Part shown: piece after piece, positions 9,229 to 22,054 of the stretch
Position numbering within the stretch: the stretch's first letter is position 1
Layout: every line of letters starts with the position of its first letter
From: Hypomesus transpacificus
Lineage: Eukaryota; Chordata; Actinopteri; Osmeriformes; Osmeridae
NCBI RefSeq assembly: GCF_021917145.1
Contig: NC_061071.1
Coordinates: 289,875-353,874, forward strand
Reading direction: 5' to 3'
Length of the DNA stretch: 64,000 nt
Notes under the pieces: model-generated
Told to the model about the DNA's origin: nothing
What the model saw: only the letters and a program-made list of their open reading frames with translations
Database searches by the model: none
Translations under genes and position numbers: made by a program

Positions 9229-12200
9229 CGAAATAATTCACAAAATCAACAACAACAAACAAATAATTTCTGCATATGCAGGTAGCGACGCTGCATACAG
9301 GGTGCTAAATAACTATTTAACTGGTCGGCTCCATGACGCCGGGTAAGTAGCTAGCTCTTGAAACTTCTCACCAAAAGAACGAAGGGGAACCTTCGATTAA
9401 GACATGTCCGTCGGTACCTAGCGAAAAGTAGCCTCAACTTTCCTAGACCTTTAGCTACGGCACTAATGCTGAAGGCTCGCTGATGTAGCTGTCGGTCTCA
9501 CTAGAACGGCGTATGCATTGTTGCTAACGTGTGCTGACGTAGTGACTGTGTGTGTATGTGAGAAAGACGCGTGCGTGAAAGAGACGGAGGGAGAGCAGGG
9601 AAAGGAAATGCAGCTGAACGAATACGCTGCGTGTTTTTACCTAAATAGCGATAAAAAAAATGTTTTACGAAACGCAATGTGTGGCGGCCGGTGTTGATTC
9701 TGTGGCGCACCGCCACAAATTAGTCTATGTGTGGGAAACACTGCACCCTCTGTCCCCACCAGCCCAATCTACCCTCCATCCATTTCCTCCTTCCTTTCAC
9801 AGGAGAGACGCTTTCGTCATTTGCATAGCAACATTGTGGCCATGTGGTAACATTGCCAAGCGACCGGAACAAAGGGATGGAACATCTACCACCAACTTCA
9901 ACAGTATGTGCACTGTATTGACTATATGCAAATATCCACCTGTGAATCTCTGCATATTTAAAGAAAATGGTATTGTTTGACTTATTTTGAAGCAGGTCAC
10001 CCTTTTTTCTTTTTTTCTTTTTTATAAGGGAAGGTTCAAGCCTAAAGTCTGTGGAATTCATTGTTTGAGAATCCTGTTCAACCGAAGCTATCTGAAAATG
10101 TTCATTAGAAGACTGTTTATTTCTCAAATCTGACACTAGGCCGTCATGCCTTTCTGGCATTGTGATGTAAACTCAACAGTGTTGACTATGCCTGGATGAG
10201 TCCCGGGGCCAAATCCGTCACCTTGCCCTTCTGGAAATCCCGTTCTCTTTGACCTTTACCCCCTCCGCCCCCGCTCAGGGAGGTGGTCTGGACCAGAAAA
10301 TAGAGAACAACAATTCAGTCACGTTCTCCTCGTTCCTCCTCCACAGCTTTGCTGACCCCTTGCTTTCGATCAACCGCAGAGGGAGGGGAGGGGGGATTAG
10401 CCCGATCCGTGCTCCGCAGCACAGCGTTAACAAACGGCTCGATCCTAAAGAGCCTATTGAAAACACTCAGAGAAAGCAACAAGTATATTCCTTACATAAA
10501 CATGGCTCACACTGTTAATGATGGCCAGAACCATCTTGTGTAAAATCATGGGCTGTGGCCATGAGTTGGCTATACAGTAGGACACCAAGAAAAAACTGCC
10601 ATTCCGTTTAAAAGTACAGTGTTCAACGAATTAGCCGACTTAGTCATTTAACTAACAAATAAAAAACCTGATTTTAGTGCGAGTGATCTTAGACTTTGTC
10701 TACATTTGGCCAATCTCACTATAGATAACCCAAATACAAACTATTTGTGTCGTCCAAATGTACACATTTACAAATAGGCCTGCTTGTCAACATTGTAGCC
10801 TTGGTTATATTTTGCAAGCTGGCTGACACCAGCAATGTAGAAAAGTACACCAGCAGTGAAGCCATGATTTTACACATTCACACCTTGCTCTACAAATTGT
10901 ATTTGTATAGGCTAGCCCTAGTTTTTACAAGTTATATAACAAGGGGCTTCACATACACTCATAGAACTGCACCTAACTGCGTGGAACCTGAAGAAGAGTC
11001 ATTCAGAGAGGGACCCCCCCCATGCTGAATACAACTATTATTTAATCAACAAGGCTGTAGAAATGTCTATATAAATATGACCAGAAGATAGCATCCCATT
11101 CATGTTTTTAGACTAGGTGGATTAGCCTAATTAATTAATCAAAAAGAGAACGCAAATTTCAAGGTCTGTTGTCCAAATGGGATAGCCCCTGCCAAATGAG
11201 ATTAGCCTATAAAACGTGATCCTACCCTATAATCTATAGGCCTCATACACGCCTCATTCAATCCACTTTGAAACAAACCCATCAATTAGAGGCTGACACA
11301 AAACTAAAACGCCACAAAAGGTTATAAACCTCAACAAATAGGCTACTACAGATGTCCAAGTTCCATTAATGCTTCCGTTAAAACGGAACTTCGCGGTATA
11401 TTCGGGTTCAGAGAGTCTCGTGGCTGATGGTAAAGATGTAGGCAAGACAATATGTGGGGCGCCGGGGAACCGTCCTTGAGAGAAACCATCGAACCGTGCG
11501 CACACACGGAGCTGCGGCACAAAAGCTCCGTGAAGCGAAGCGAGGGGCTCTCCTGTTTCGGGACGGATGTCCCGAGGGAGGATTGGTCGTGGAGAGGTTT
11601 CAATCACACCGTGACTCTCTCCAGTGCGAGTACTCTGAATACGATCCTACACCGCTTTCAGAGACGCCTGCTACGGGTCCACTTCGCATCAGATCCATTT
11701 TTTGATGGACAGATGTATTTACCATATAGGCAACGTTTATTGCCAATTATAACTTGACACACGTAAAACGGCGTAGGTAAAGGACGTTTATCCTACGCAT
11801 ATTTTGCCATTGTAAACTGATGCATCTTACACTCTCTGGGTCTCCGCTTTCACCATTTTAACAAGAGAAAAAACTGTGAAAATGTAGGCTATCCGTCAGT
11901 TTAGAACCCAAAGTAGATAGATAGATAAATAAATAGTTTAGGTAATGGGCCTAAAATCACAAATAATTGACTGTCTCAAATAATTCGTTTACATATAGGC
12001 CATTACAAACGTTACACCTTAAAACTTGAATTAATCCCCAGATTTTCAAGTCGCCACAGAACCAATGAACATAAATTTGACAACAAACAAAATGCATGTT
12101 TGTCTTAACACGACCCACTGCCCCGCTGTTACAAACCAAGACTCAACTGGGCGGGCATGGTGATGTTAATCATGATTATGTTAAACGTTAAGAACCTAAT

Positions 12201-14089
12201 TGGGGCTTCTCTTTATTGTTAACCTTCCGAGTTGGATAAGAGATTCAACAAACTGTATTATACTGTAGGCATATCCTTTGCGTGTCCTAACTGGGATTGT
12301 TGGCTATGGATGGGAAAAAGATACGGTCCAAATGCCAACTTCTATACGACCGAAGTCAACTTCGGATAATCATAGCTTGTAGCCTACATTAAACATTTCC
12401 TTGACCTCCTTATTTCCATTTCAAATGTTTTCATCGGTTTAACCAAATACCCAAGTTAAAAAAAAGGAAAAGAGGTGACTCGATTGTCTGCGCAAGCATG
12501 CCTCGTTCGAGCGCTGTAAGTCTGAATGTCCGTAGCTGTCCCGGTGTCACGAGACAACAGACCCCGTGCGTGCGAGGCAGGCTGTTTGACCCAGGTCCAT
12601 CCAAACCCCGGGTAGCCTATAATTGGGGCATTTTGATGAAAGATCTATTGCATTATGTAGCCAACGTATAATCAGCACACCATATGACAGCAATGTAAAT
12701 GAGGCTAGGTATAACGCATAGCCTAAATATGGTGTTTAGACATCGACACGTTCCTCATTGCGCAGACCTTAAAATAATGTGAATAAAACGAACAAATGTT
12801 TCTCCCTACTAGATTCTAAGTAGCCTATAGATGGTCCATTGCGGGTGGTGAAATGTTAAATGTTCAGACCATAAGACGAGCCTATATGCGCAATGAAAAT
12901 GCAGACGACCTACAAGCGTTTATCTGCAAAGTCGTTTCTCAAGGTGTGGGTGGCGTCAAAACAGTAGGTTTATGATAATTTTGCGTAAAGGATTTTTGTT
13001 TAGGCTATGACAAGACATTAGAAATAATCCGTAGGCTACAATTCAGACAATTTACCTTTGTGAAGCCGTTGCCCAACTGACGAAAAAAACGTTCGCTGGA
13101 AAGTCCCGTGACAACATTGAACATCTCTCGTGATAAAATGGATTGAGCCCGTTAGTTCTAGGCAAGTTCAGGGATGTGCATTTGATCACATTTAAATTGT
13201 TTAACCCAACTCATTGTCTTATTTCCTATGTATAACTCTCTCAACACATTAGACTAAACATGGGGTGCCTTTTACACCTATTAAAACCACACGAAAGATT
13301 CGCCAAATCATTCCAAGGGCTTTCCAATACAAGTTGCTCATTAATCTGAAGCTATTGCCGTTCTATGAACAATAAGAATCATGTTGGCATTGTAGTACAG
13401 AAAACGGTGCAGGTAGGCTAATAAAAACAGTGAAATTTACGACCATATAATATTTACCTTAGAGCAATCCGCCAAAGATTCCCAAATTCGTATAACCTTC
13501 CCTAGAATGTGAAGAGTCCTGTTCCAACTTTTTGTCAGAGAAATAGTCAAACCTTGGGCGTTTGTGAACAAGGGAAAGTACGTCCGCCGTTTCCTCACCA
13601 AACCGCGGTAAATATTTAGTCCTCGTTGAACTTAGGACTCAAAGCCATGTTGAAGTCGTAAAGGCTGTATCCAATGGGCAGAACCACAGGATAGCCTTTG
13701 TGTAGTCTAGACTAAGCTAGCTACAATATTCCCAAACAGCCATATGAGTCTCTGTCGTTGATTTCTTTTTCAAAGAATATGTCCACGAAAAGGCTACGAC
13801 TGAAAACTCGTAACTTGGTCAAGCACAGGTGTCGATGGTCTCAAAAACTAATTCAGTCTGGTTTTGCCTTTCAGCGCCATGTTGTCGGGCTCACCATACA
13901 GCGCACACACTCCGATACACTCCCTCAAATTATGACGTTTTACACGGCACTTTATTTACGTCCTTTCAAAATATAAGTTGATTATTCCATGGTTCTCTAA
14001 TCGTTTCCTTTCTTCTCAGCTGTGGGGAAACGTTTTCTATTCCGTGAGTTCTTCTTTCGTCCTATACGTAACATTCAGTTTTCCATTCG

Positions 14090-14290
14090 GCTGAAGTCAT
14101 TCACAACTGCCGCGCCTCCGGGACGAGCAGCGGGGAATGGAGGTGCGTGCGCTGTGCTTGCAGACCGAGACTCTACCCAGAAGGCCAATCGGGAAACCGC
14201 AATTACCATAAACCTCCGAGCACGCTCCGCTCCGCTCCGCGGTGAAAACAAAGGACAGAGATGGATAGTAGGTCCGCGGAGAAAGGGAGA
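14090..14290. promoter_or_regulatory. CpG-rich candidate promoter region
   Basis: This is the only clearly CpG-dense, GC-rich stretch in the 8.3-17 kb interval, with repeated ccgcg, gctccgctccgc and gcgtgcg words. It sits upstream of the bcor exons on their transcript strand, so it could hold a bcor transcription start. No TATA box or conserved core element is claimed. Confidence 0.3.
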
Positions 14291-16668
14291 GAGAGAGAAA
14301 CAGTTTTCCTTTGTTTTTTTATAAACGTTTTTTAGGCTCATGTCATAGGCTTTCATTATATCAAACTAAAGATACGTAAAAAATGCTAAGCTATTGCCAT
14401 TGTTGGATATAAATCAATCACTAGCCAACTAGGCTATGTAAGGCACTGAATCGAATAAGTATGAATACAATTCGACAAGTAGGCCAGGGGATACAAAAAT
14501 GTCAAGGCCATATTAACAACTGTGTAGGACCGACTTGCAGGTAGGTCAGGCAGTCGAAATATGATGATGTAATCAATGTCAGCGAACCAATTAGGTAGTC
14601 CACGGTATGTAGGCGCTAGCATACTCTATAGGCCAAAGGACAGAGGCACATTGTTGGATCTGCTCTCAAAGCACACGATCTGGAATAAAACAATGACTTG
14701 GCGGTTAAAAGGCAGATTTAAGTCAAGGAGTAAGGCCTATTTACGTCCCATGACCGTGAATCATGTTGGTATAACAGCCCATTGTAAGTGTAGGCTACCC
14801 CCTGCACACACACATACACATCCATTTTCAATTACTGAGTAATTAGACTGATTAACATAATCTTATCTAAGGTCGTCAATTGACCTATTGGTATCATTAT
14901 ATGCAATGACCCTCTGATGACTTGCAGTCATTTAGGTGCCCAAGTATTTTAAACCGTTTCAGAGTAATGAAGAGCAGAATCTGGTTTACACCTGAATTCT
15001 CATGAAGACATTGAAATGCAAAGTGTTTGTGTCAGCTTGGAAGAGTGACATAATCATTGTTACAAATTCAAAGTAACCGGGTCAAATGTAGGCTCGACTA
15101 CAGCCGTTCAAATATATGTAGGCCTACTGTAGAATATGGTATCTGAAGAACTGCAGTGCAAAACGTTTGGGTCCCTATCCAAATACTCCAAATGCTAATA
15201 GACTTAACACTAGTTAAACTCTCAAAATGCAACAGGGAGCACAGCAGCCCCGACCTGTGCCTAATCGTGCAAACCCGGGCCAACGGACCTTTAAGCACAA
15301 TAACCGCCCTATCCCCTGGGCGATGACCCGGACAGGCCGCATCCAATGCTAGCAGCCTCGCATCATAAAGGATGATTCAGGAACGGGGTGAATGAACACA
15401 CACAGAAAGGGCATTAAACCGGATCGATATGGGGGAGGGGAAACGATCGTTAGACTGACAACCATCACATTAATGTCTAAAAACTATTTTCTATCGTATA
15501 ATAAAAACTTGATCAATAAGAACGAGTACGTTATTCACGGTATTCACGGTATTAGTAAATGTTCATTAGGACAATTGGACAAATTACTTTTAGAATTTCC
15601 GAGTGGAACAGATTGTTTGGACCGATAAAAAGCGGGGACTATAGAACCCGATCATAACCAGTAGACCTCGCTGCTCTTGTATTTCTGATTTATATTCAAG
15701 AAATCATTCCACCTGACAATATCCACAGCGAGCGATTCCAGTGCGGCTGACGCCGTTCTCCAGGTCTAATCTCTGTAATGACTAGAGCTACACCAAGTGG
15801 ACAATAGGTTTATTACAACTTCGTGCGACTTACGAATGGAAATACTTTTCTTTTTGGACACAATATGACAAATAGATGAAAGTCTTACCATTGGTTAAAA
15901 TGTCTACAGCTCAACACCCATGCCTTTGGCAGCGTACAATGTTTTTACAGAGTAAATTGGAGAATGAAAAGGAAATGGGAAGGGGAAATGAGACAGTAAC
16001 GGCAACATTTCAAGTATTTTCCTGAGAACTGAGAACGGCTAGACACACTCGTGCATGGTCAAAAGGTCAGGAAGAATGACTTGGCAGAATTCGTTTTAAC
16101 TGAGCGATGTCCGGTGTGTTGCGAAAAGTAGGTAGGGACATTTTGAGATTCAACTTTTTAATTCAGTCTACATCCGTGTAGTTCCCTGTGCTTCTAAACC
16201 CACCACACACACGTAACAGCAAAAAGACAGAAACCACACACAAGCCTTGATGCATAGGCTGATATCCAATGTTGAAGTTCAGGACAAAAGTAATGTTGAC
16301 TTTAAATATAGGCCACAGCAACGCTTTACAATACACAATTTTTTGACACTTGTTCAACATCAGAGTAAAATGTTTCATATCCGTGTCCTCACATGTCAGA
16401 TAATGAACATAAAAAAATACAAATACGTGTGGGTGGTTGGACATGTGAAAGGTCACAAGATGGCGAAGGAGTGGGATGGGGGGAAGGGTGGTGACAGGAA
16501 ATGGTTAAGAAATCCTGGGCAGCCACAGTCTCATGACAAACATAGAATGTGATTAAAGACAGGGCTTGACACATAGCCTACCAAATCAATCTACTGTATA
16601 GCCAAAGTAAATGAACAACAGTGTCATACAGATTTTTCATACCCTGAATAAGTTACAAAAATTCATGT

Positions 16669-16679
16669 TTTATTTTATT
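16669..16679 (-). terminator. candidate polyadenylation signal of first Ig receptor
   Basis: On the minus strand two overlapping AATAAA hexamers lie about 340 nt beyond the stop codon of the first Ig receptor. Confidence 0.35.
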
Positions 16680-17012
16680 TGATCTCATAAGGCAAGTTAA
16701 GTGGTGAGTCTCAAGTTACGCTTTCCTGCAGATGAGCAATGTATGACTTAAATGCAAGTTTGTTTCTAGGTTGTTATGTATGTTTGTATGTTCTTGGGCT
16801 GTTTTAAAGTTGATTGACTGAAATCACTTCTATATGACAATGGAATAGATGTGGAATACAAATTAAAAAATATAAAGTAGAATGTTTGGACGATAATGCT
16901 CCACCTTGTCTTGGTTGAGAATTGCACTTGGAAATAAATAGTTGGATTAGTTTGTAGTTAGATCTGATTCCCTGGTCAGGGTTAGGGTTAGGATTAGGCA
17001 GACTTGATGAAC

Positions 17013-18557
17013 CTATGTAGATGGATGATCAGCCAGTGTATAAGTGTCATCTGGTGTTGCATAGGGCTGCATTCGTGAGATGCTTGGAAATTGTACTTTA
17101 GAATAAATAGTACCGGTCGGTACAAGCTGCTGTGTCCTTGCAGTCGGTGACAGCTGTATGGCTTCGTACTGAAAAACAAGATGTCACTATGGTTTAGAAA
17201 GACAGGATTGCTTGGGTGTAATGATCTGATCAGTGACATACTGCAATGCCGTAGCCATTGAGTCAACATTGGGGGGGACGAATGTATTTTTTAATGATAA
17301 TTTCGGACAGTGTAGGTGGTTGCCTGTCATAGCATAGCACATTTATATTTTTATATCAATATATTAGGGGAGACATTTCGACCAGATTTGAATATTGGGG
17401 GGGATGTGTCCCCACCAAAATGTATTATGATTACGGCCTTGACATACTGACCTGTGGCTCATGGTATGGTTGAGGACCAGGAGGTGGAGGAGGACCAGGA
17501 GGTGGAGGACCAGCACCCTGGGTGGAGGCTCTCCTACGCAGGCCGGAAATCCAACAACTAGCCACAACCACTTGAGGAGAAGGAACACATACGCTGCATT
17601 AGTGTACAATGATTATTATCATATTATGCCCCCAGCAAGTATATGTATAAGCGTATTTGAATAACAAATGTAAGGGTAGAAAAACAGAAATATACAAAAT
17701 ACCATTGAAAATCCAACTTAACTTACAGAGTAATAGTAAAATTCCGTTTAAGACAGCAGACAATATAAGCAGATTCGTAATTGAGAAACTTCCAATAGAA
17801 ATCTCTGAACATGCACTCCTGTTCTTAGGTTCAGATTGATCATCTGAAAATGTACTCCTGTTCTTAGGTTCACATTGATCATCTGGAAAATAAAAAGTAT
17901 GCTTAACATTGAACTACCACATACAATGCACATTTTAGATACTTTACCCACACTCACATTTACCTTCATTTTTTATATGCTGTATTTTTTTTGAAACTTT
18001 AGCTTACTGTCAACATTTTGTAATCAGGTACCTGTTTTAATCTACTAACAATGCTAAATATACTAAGCCCAACTGTGTAACTATATGTATTTCTACAACC
18101 ATCTGACATACTAGTGCCCCTCATATTGCTACATTACTTATTTCATGAATCTCCCCAAAACAATCAAAAGTTACTTACTTATAGTCCCAGGTTGTCTCAT
18201 CCTAATAAGCCTGGTGGCATTGTCAAACTTCATTGACATATTTTCTATCTTCCCACAGTAATAAACCACATAATCCTCCACTGTGACGTTCTGTATCAAC
18301 AATCCTTCATCTGGTAGTAAAATGTATTTCTTCTTGAAACTGCCATTGTAGTAAAATGAAATTGTTTCATCCAGAAAGCGTAGTAAGACCAGAGGAGACT
18401 GTGCCTCATGTTGTTTATACCAGAAAACAGCCCCATTCATTTTAAGAGAACAGGGGATTGTTATGTTTTCCTCCAAGTCCACCTCCATCTCTCCATTCGT
18501 TCCAGCAAACAGAATCATCAGACCTAGAAAGAGGTGAATCCACAACAAGCGCTCCAT
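17013..18557 (-). CDS. V-type Ig receptor with ITSM/ITIM-like tail (NITR-like), copy 1
   Basis: Exons are 18179-18557 (signal peptide plus V domain), 17727-17882 (stem and membrane start), 17452-17570 and 17013-17168. Phases are 1, 1, 0 and the total is about 269 aa. The second Met (MERLLWIHLFLGLMILF) is preferred because its context is agaATGg. The V domain has IPCSL, FWYKQ and VVYYCGK, so both canonical cysteines and the core Trp are present, and ends in a degenerate J-like FDNATRLIRM. The stem is a 13-codon unit in tandem (DQCEPKNRSTFSD, DQSEPKNRSACSE). The membrane span NLLILSAVLNGILLLLLVVA has no charge and is followed by LRRRA. The tail has PPPPG units, YEAI, and TIYSKV, which fits ITSM TxYxxV. 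Inferred role: an inhibitory receptor of the novel immune-type kind. The family name is tentative because the J motif is imperfect. Confidence 0.75.
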
Positions 18558-20536
18558 TCTGATCATAGAAACTGACCCGGTTCACCCAGCGCACTCCTGT
18601 CCTTGTAAAGCAGAAACGCATTTGCTCAAAAACATTAGACGTGTGTTCGTAGAATACATTTCCTATATATATGACTTCCTCTTTGAAAAACACATACACA
18701 CACACACCAGTATGACTATCAACTAACCACAAAGACGTGCAAGGAGGTGAAAGTGTATGTAAGTTTAACCTGTGATTTCTACATGGTATAACACAGCCAA
18801 AGTTTGCCATGTATTCACTTGTTTTTATCTCCTTTTCTTCTCCTTATCTTTTGACATCCAACAAGGTATGTTTCTAAACAGATGAAGTTCATACACACAA
18901 CACAATGTACACCACTATAGTCATGACCACTCACGTTAACATTATAGCTGCAATAGAAAATGCCTTAAAAGTTCAAGAGAATCCATAACATATTTAGTAA
19001 AGTTAGACGTGGTTCATAGGTGGAAATCCCGAGGAAAATCCCGGGGGGGGGGGGACACGACCCCCCCCCATCCTGGGAAAAACATTATTTGCCCCCCCCC
19101 CAGCAGATTTTCTCCACTGACGTGGTTACCTGTGAGGTAACCAGTTGGCCTATACCATGTGTAGTAGCACCTGATTGCAAAAGTAGGGGGATGTAAAACA
19201 GGCTGCATAATATACTCACAAATTGCCTGTATGCTTGTGCATGTACACACATACAGACATGTTTGCACGCACAGATTTTAACATGCCGACAGCACTGTCT
19301 ATTCTAGCAGGGGACAATCACCTTAACCTAGTTCTGCTGCAAGCACATGAGATCATGAAAGACCCAGAAACCCACCCACAGGCCTGGAAACATCCACACC
19401 ATGTTGACGACCCTCTAGAATGGAAGGAGTCACAGTATAATACTAATTTAAACACTCAGCTTGTATCATTACCTATTTTGTTCTAGGTGTTTAAGGGAAT
19501 GTCCAATTTTACCATTTCTGATGCACGTTATAAAATACTCAGTGATCTAACATGAAACAAGATCATAAGTAAAGTTATTCCAACAGGATGTTAATGTGGT
19601 TGGTCTTTTGTCTTACCATTTCTTTGTAGGTGTAAGAGGCTGTACAATACATTTCTACTGCATCAGACGAAAACAGGCAATGACTAAGACACTACTTCAA
19701 TTTAAGATTAATTAATATTTTATTGTACTTCTTTTGAAGTTATGAGGGTAAGAAAATGCAGTACATGTACATTCTGACGTGCTATGCTTTCAACACAAAC
19801 CCTTCTTGATATTGTATCCTAACAAATCAGAGGATAGGACTATAATAGGCTGGTCTTAAAGTTATTTTCTTAATTTGTAAATATGTGTTTTTGGGCACGT
19901 GAAAGGTTAAAAGATGGCAGTTGAGTGGATGGTGATGACAGGATATGGTTAAGAAGTCCTAGCCACAGATGCAACAGCAGCCTGTGTATGAGTGCAATCT
20001 GGCATTTCATTGGACCACGCATGTAGGTTTGTTTTCCAATGTTGATGGAACTGCTTTTTTCTTCTTCAAATAACTGAGGATGCAGTCGTTAAATATAATT
20101 TTCTTAAGAAAAAGTGTAGAGGGGGATGGACAAGCTGTTCTTAGAAAGGACATGTTCCACCCACTTATAATGAAACATGCATACTAGACAGTGCTGGGTC
20201 CAAGTGTAGAGCGCTGATTTAATTAGAATGGTCGGCCAGGCAACGATCGCTACACGAGTAGACGGCAATACAGGTGATCCAAAACAGAGAGTATGAAAAC
20301 TAGCCAAGGTCAGGAGCAGTACACAGTTTCAAACAAGGCTGAACTAGAAACAAGATCAAGACTTTGCACCGGACAATACACAAACAAACACTTACATACT
20401 GAAACCCTAAATGAGATACAGGTGCAGCCGATTGTTCTTATATTCTGGGGATGCCGAGCGCAGCAGCCAATCACCAGCTGCAGAAGGCTCTGGCGTTACA
20501 GTGTGCTGGTTGTGAATTGCACCCGGGAATGAGTAG
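18558..20536. other. spacer between Ig receptor copies
   Basis: The spacer holds the 5' flank of copy 1 and the 3' flank of copy 2. G and C runs at 19043-19053, 19061-19069 and 19094-19103 flank a repeat-like segment. 19585-19815 is similar to 22571-22790, and 19880-20000 is similar to 16420-16540, which supports whole-unit tandem duplication. No additional exon is recognised. Confidence 0.5.
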
Positions 20537-22054
20537 TTAGATGGGCTGCTCTGTCCTTGCAGTCGGTGACAGCTGTATCGCCTCGTACTGAAAAACAAGA
20601 TGGGGCACCATGACAATGTCACTATGGTTTAGAAAGACAGGATTGCTTGGGTGTAATGATCTGATGAGTGACATACTGACCTGTGGCTCATGGTCTGTTT
20701 GAGGACCAGGAGGTGGAGGAGAACCAGGAGGTGGAGGAGAACCAGGAGGTGGAGGACCAGGTGGAGGAGGACCAGGAGGAGGAGGAGAACCAGCACCCTG
20801 GGTGGAGGCTCTCCTACGCAGGCCGGAAATCCAACAAAAACTAGCCACAACCACTTGAGGAGAAGGAACACATACGCTGCATTAGTGTACAATGATCATG
20901 ATTATATTCTGTCCCAAGTATGACAATAGTGTGATTATATTCGTAGAAGTATATGCATTAGCATATTTGAATAAATAATGTAAGAGTGGAAAAACACTAC
21001 AATAAGAAATACTTTGGAAAATCCAACTTAATTTACACAGTAATAGAAAAATCCCGTTCAAGACAGTGGAACGTATAAGTATATTTGAGCAAGTAAGCTC
21101 TGAACCGGGAGTCCTGATCTTGGGTTCAGATGGATCATCTGGAAAGTAAAAAATATGTTTAACATTGTTTTACCAAATGTAAGGAACACTATAGTAGCTC
21201 TCAATTCACACAAATTAATCCTATATTTACTTTTCTGACAAAATACTCAGCTCTTTCTGTCAATCCAGTGTCAAACCTGGTGTACTGATTCAAAGTGCCT
21301 AAGTATTTCCACAACCCTCTGACATATTATCGTCGATACATTACTCATTTCATAAATCCCCTCAAAATAACTAAATGTTACTCTTACCTGTGTTCCCAGG
21401 TTGTCTAACACTAACAAGCCTGGTGGCGTTGTCAACCTTCATTGAGCTACCATTTTTCTTACCACAGTAATAAACCACATCATCTTCCATCGTTATATTC
21501 CGTATCAACAATCCTTCATCTGGTAGTAAATGCAGTAAATGCTAAATATACTAAGCCCAAGTGTGTTACTATATGTATTTCTACAACCATCTGACATACT
21601 AGTGTCTCTTCTTATTACTAATTACTTATTTCATAAATCCCCTCTTAATAACAGTCAAAAGTTACTTACCTGTGGTCTTCAGTTGTCTCATACTAACAAG
21701 CCTGGTGGCATCGTCGAACTTCATTGACATATTTTCTATCTTCCCACAGTAATAAACCACATAATCCTCCACTGTAACATTCTGTATCAACAATCCTTCA
21801 TCTGTTTGTAAAACGTATTTCTTCTTGAAACTGCCATTGTAGTAAAATGAAATTGTTTCACCCAGAAAGCGTAGTAAGACCAGAGGAGACTGTGCCTCAC
21901 GTTGTTTATACCAGAAAACAGCCCCATTCATTTTAAGAGAACAGGGGATTGTTATGTTTTCCTCCAAGTCCACCTCCATCTCTGTTAAACCATTCGTTCC
22001 AGCAAACAGAATCATCAGACCTAGAAAGAGGTGAATCCACAACAAGCGCTCCAT
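20537..22054 (-). CDS. V-type Ig receptor, truncated tail and charged membrane segment (NITR-like), copy 2
   Basis: Exons are 21670-22054 (signal peptide plus V), 21037-21138 (stem and membrane start), 20681-20853 (membrane end, proline-rich) and 20537-20587, about 236 aa. The V exon is nearly identical to copy 1, apart from a two-codon insertion after the signal peptide and about ten substitutions. The stem has one EPKIR unit rather than two. The membrane segment SNILIRSTVLNGIFLLLLVVA carries an arginine where copy 1 has leucine. The tail has more PPPPG units, keeps YEAIQLSPTART and then stops. The homologous downstream DNA no longer reads TIYSKV: the frame is lost and the tyrosine codon is CAT. 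Inferred: an activating-type partner of copy 1, or a decaying gene. The donor GTAAAT of exon 2 is weaker than in copy 1. Confidence 0.7.
21388..21530 (-). pseudogene. truncated V-exon fragment inside copy 2
   Basis: This is the 3' half of a third V exon. It reads DEGLLIRNITMEDDVVYYCG (second Cys present), then VDNATRLVSVRQPG and a good donor ACACAG/gtaaga. It has no signal peptide, first cysteine or FWYKQ part. Homology stops sharply at about 21530, where sequence matching the intron of copy 1 (around 18060) begins. It lies between the V exon and the stem exon of copy 2. It has no evident acceptor, so it is probably spliced out. Confidence 0.7.

Larger units (their letters stand above)
8315..17012. 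other. gene-poor DNA: upstream bcor intron/promoter and intergenic
   Basis: About 8.7 kb of mostly AT-rich sequence without a convincing coding exon on either strand. It holds a 33-nt G run (9194-9226), a CpG-rich stretch (about 14090-14290), and minus-strand donor-like ends such as CTCTAAG/gtaaat near 13459 and CACAAAG/gtaaat near 13056. These could close non-coding bcor exons. From about 16420 the sequence is the 3' flank of the first Ig receptor, being similar to 19880-20000. Confidence 0.45.

Noticed and set aside
10249..10518. 89-codon plus-strand frame and similar frames between 9 and 17 kb
   Set aside because: No motif, no splice partners and no repeat-independent support; expected by chance.
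16979..17000. Telomere-like gttagggttagg
   Set aside because: Only about three units; it is part of the 3' flank of the first Ig receptor and too short to mean an interstitial telomere.
20629..20892. Very hydrophobic frame AYVFLLLKWLWLVF across the third exon of Ig copy 2
   Set aside because: It would need the acceptor ctaatgcag and gives a leucine repeat with no tail motif. The acceptor ttccttctcctcaag gives consistent phase, a single membrane span, LRRRA and YEAIQL in both copies.
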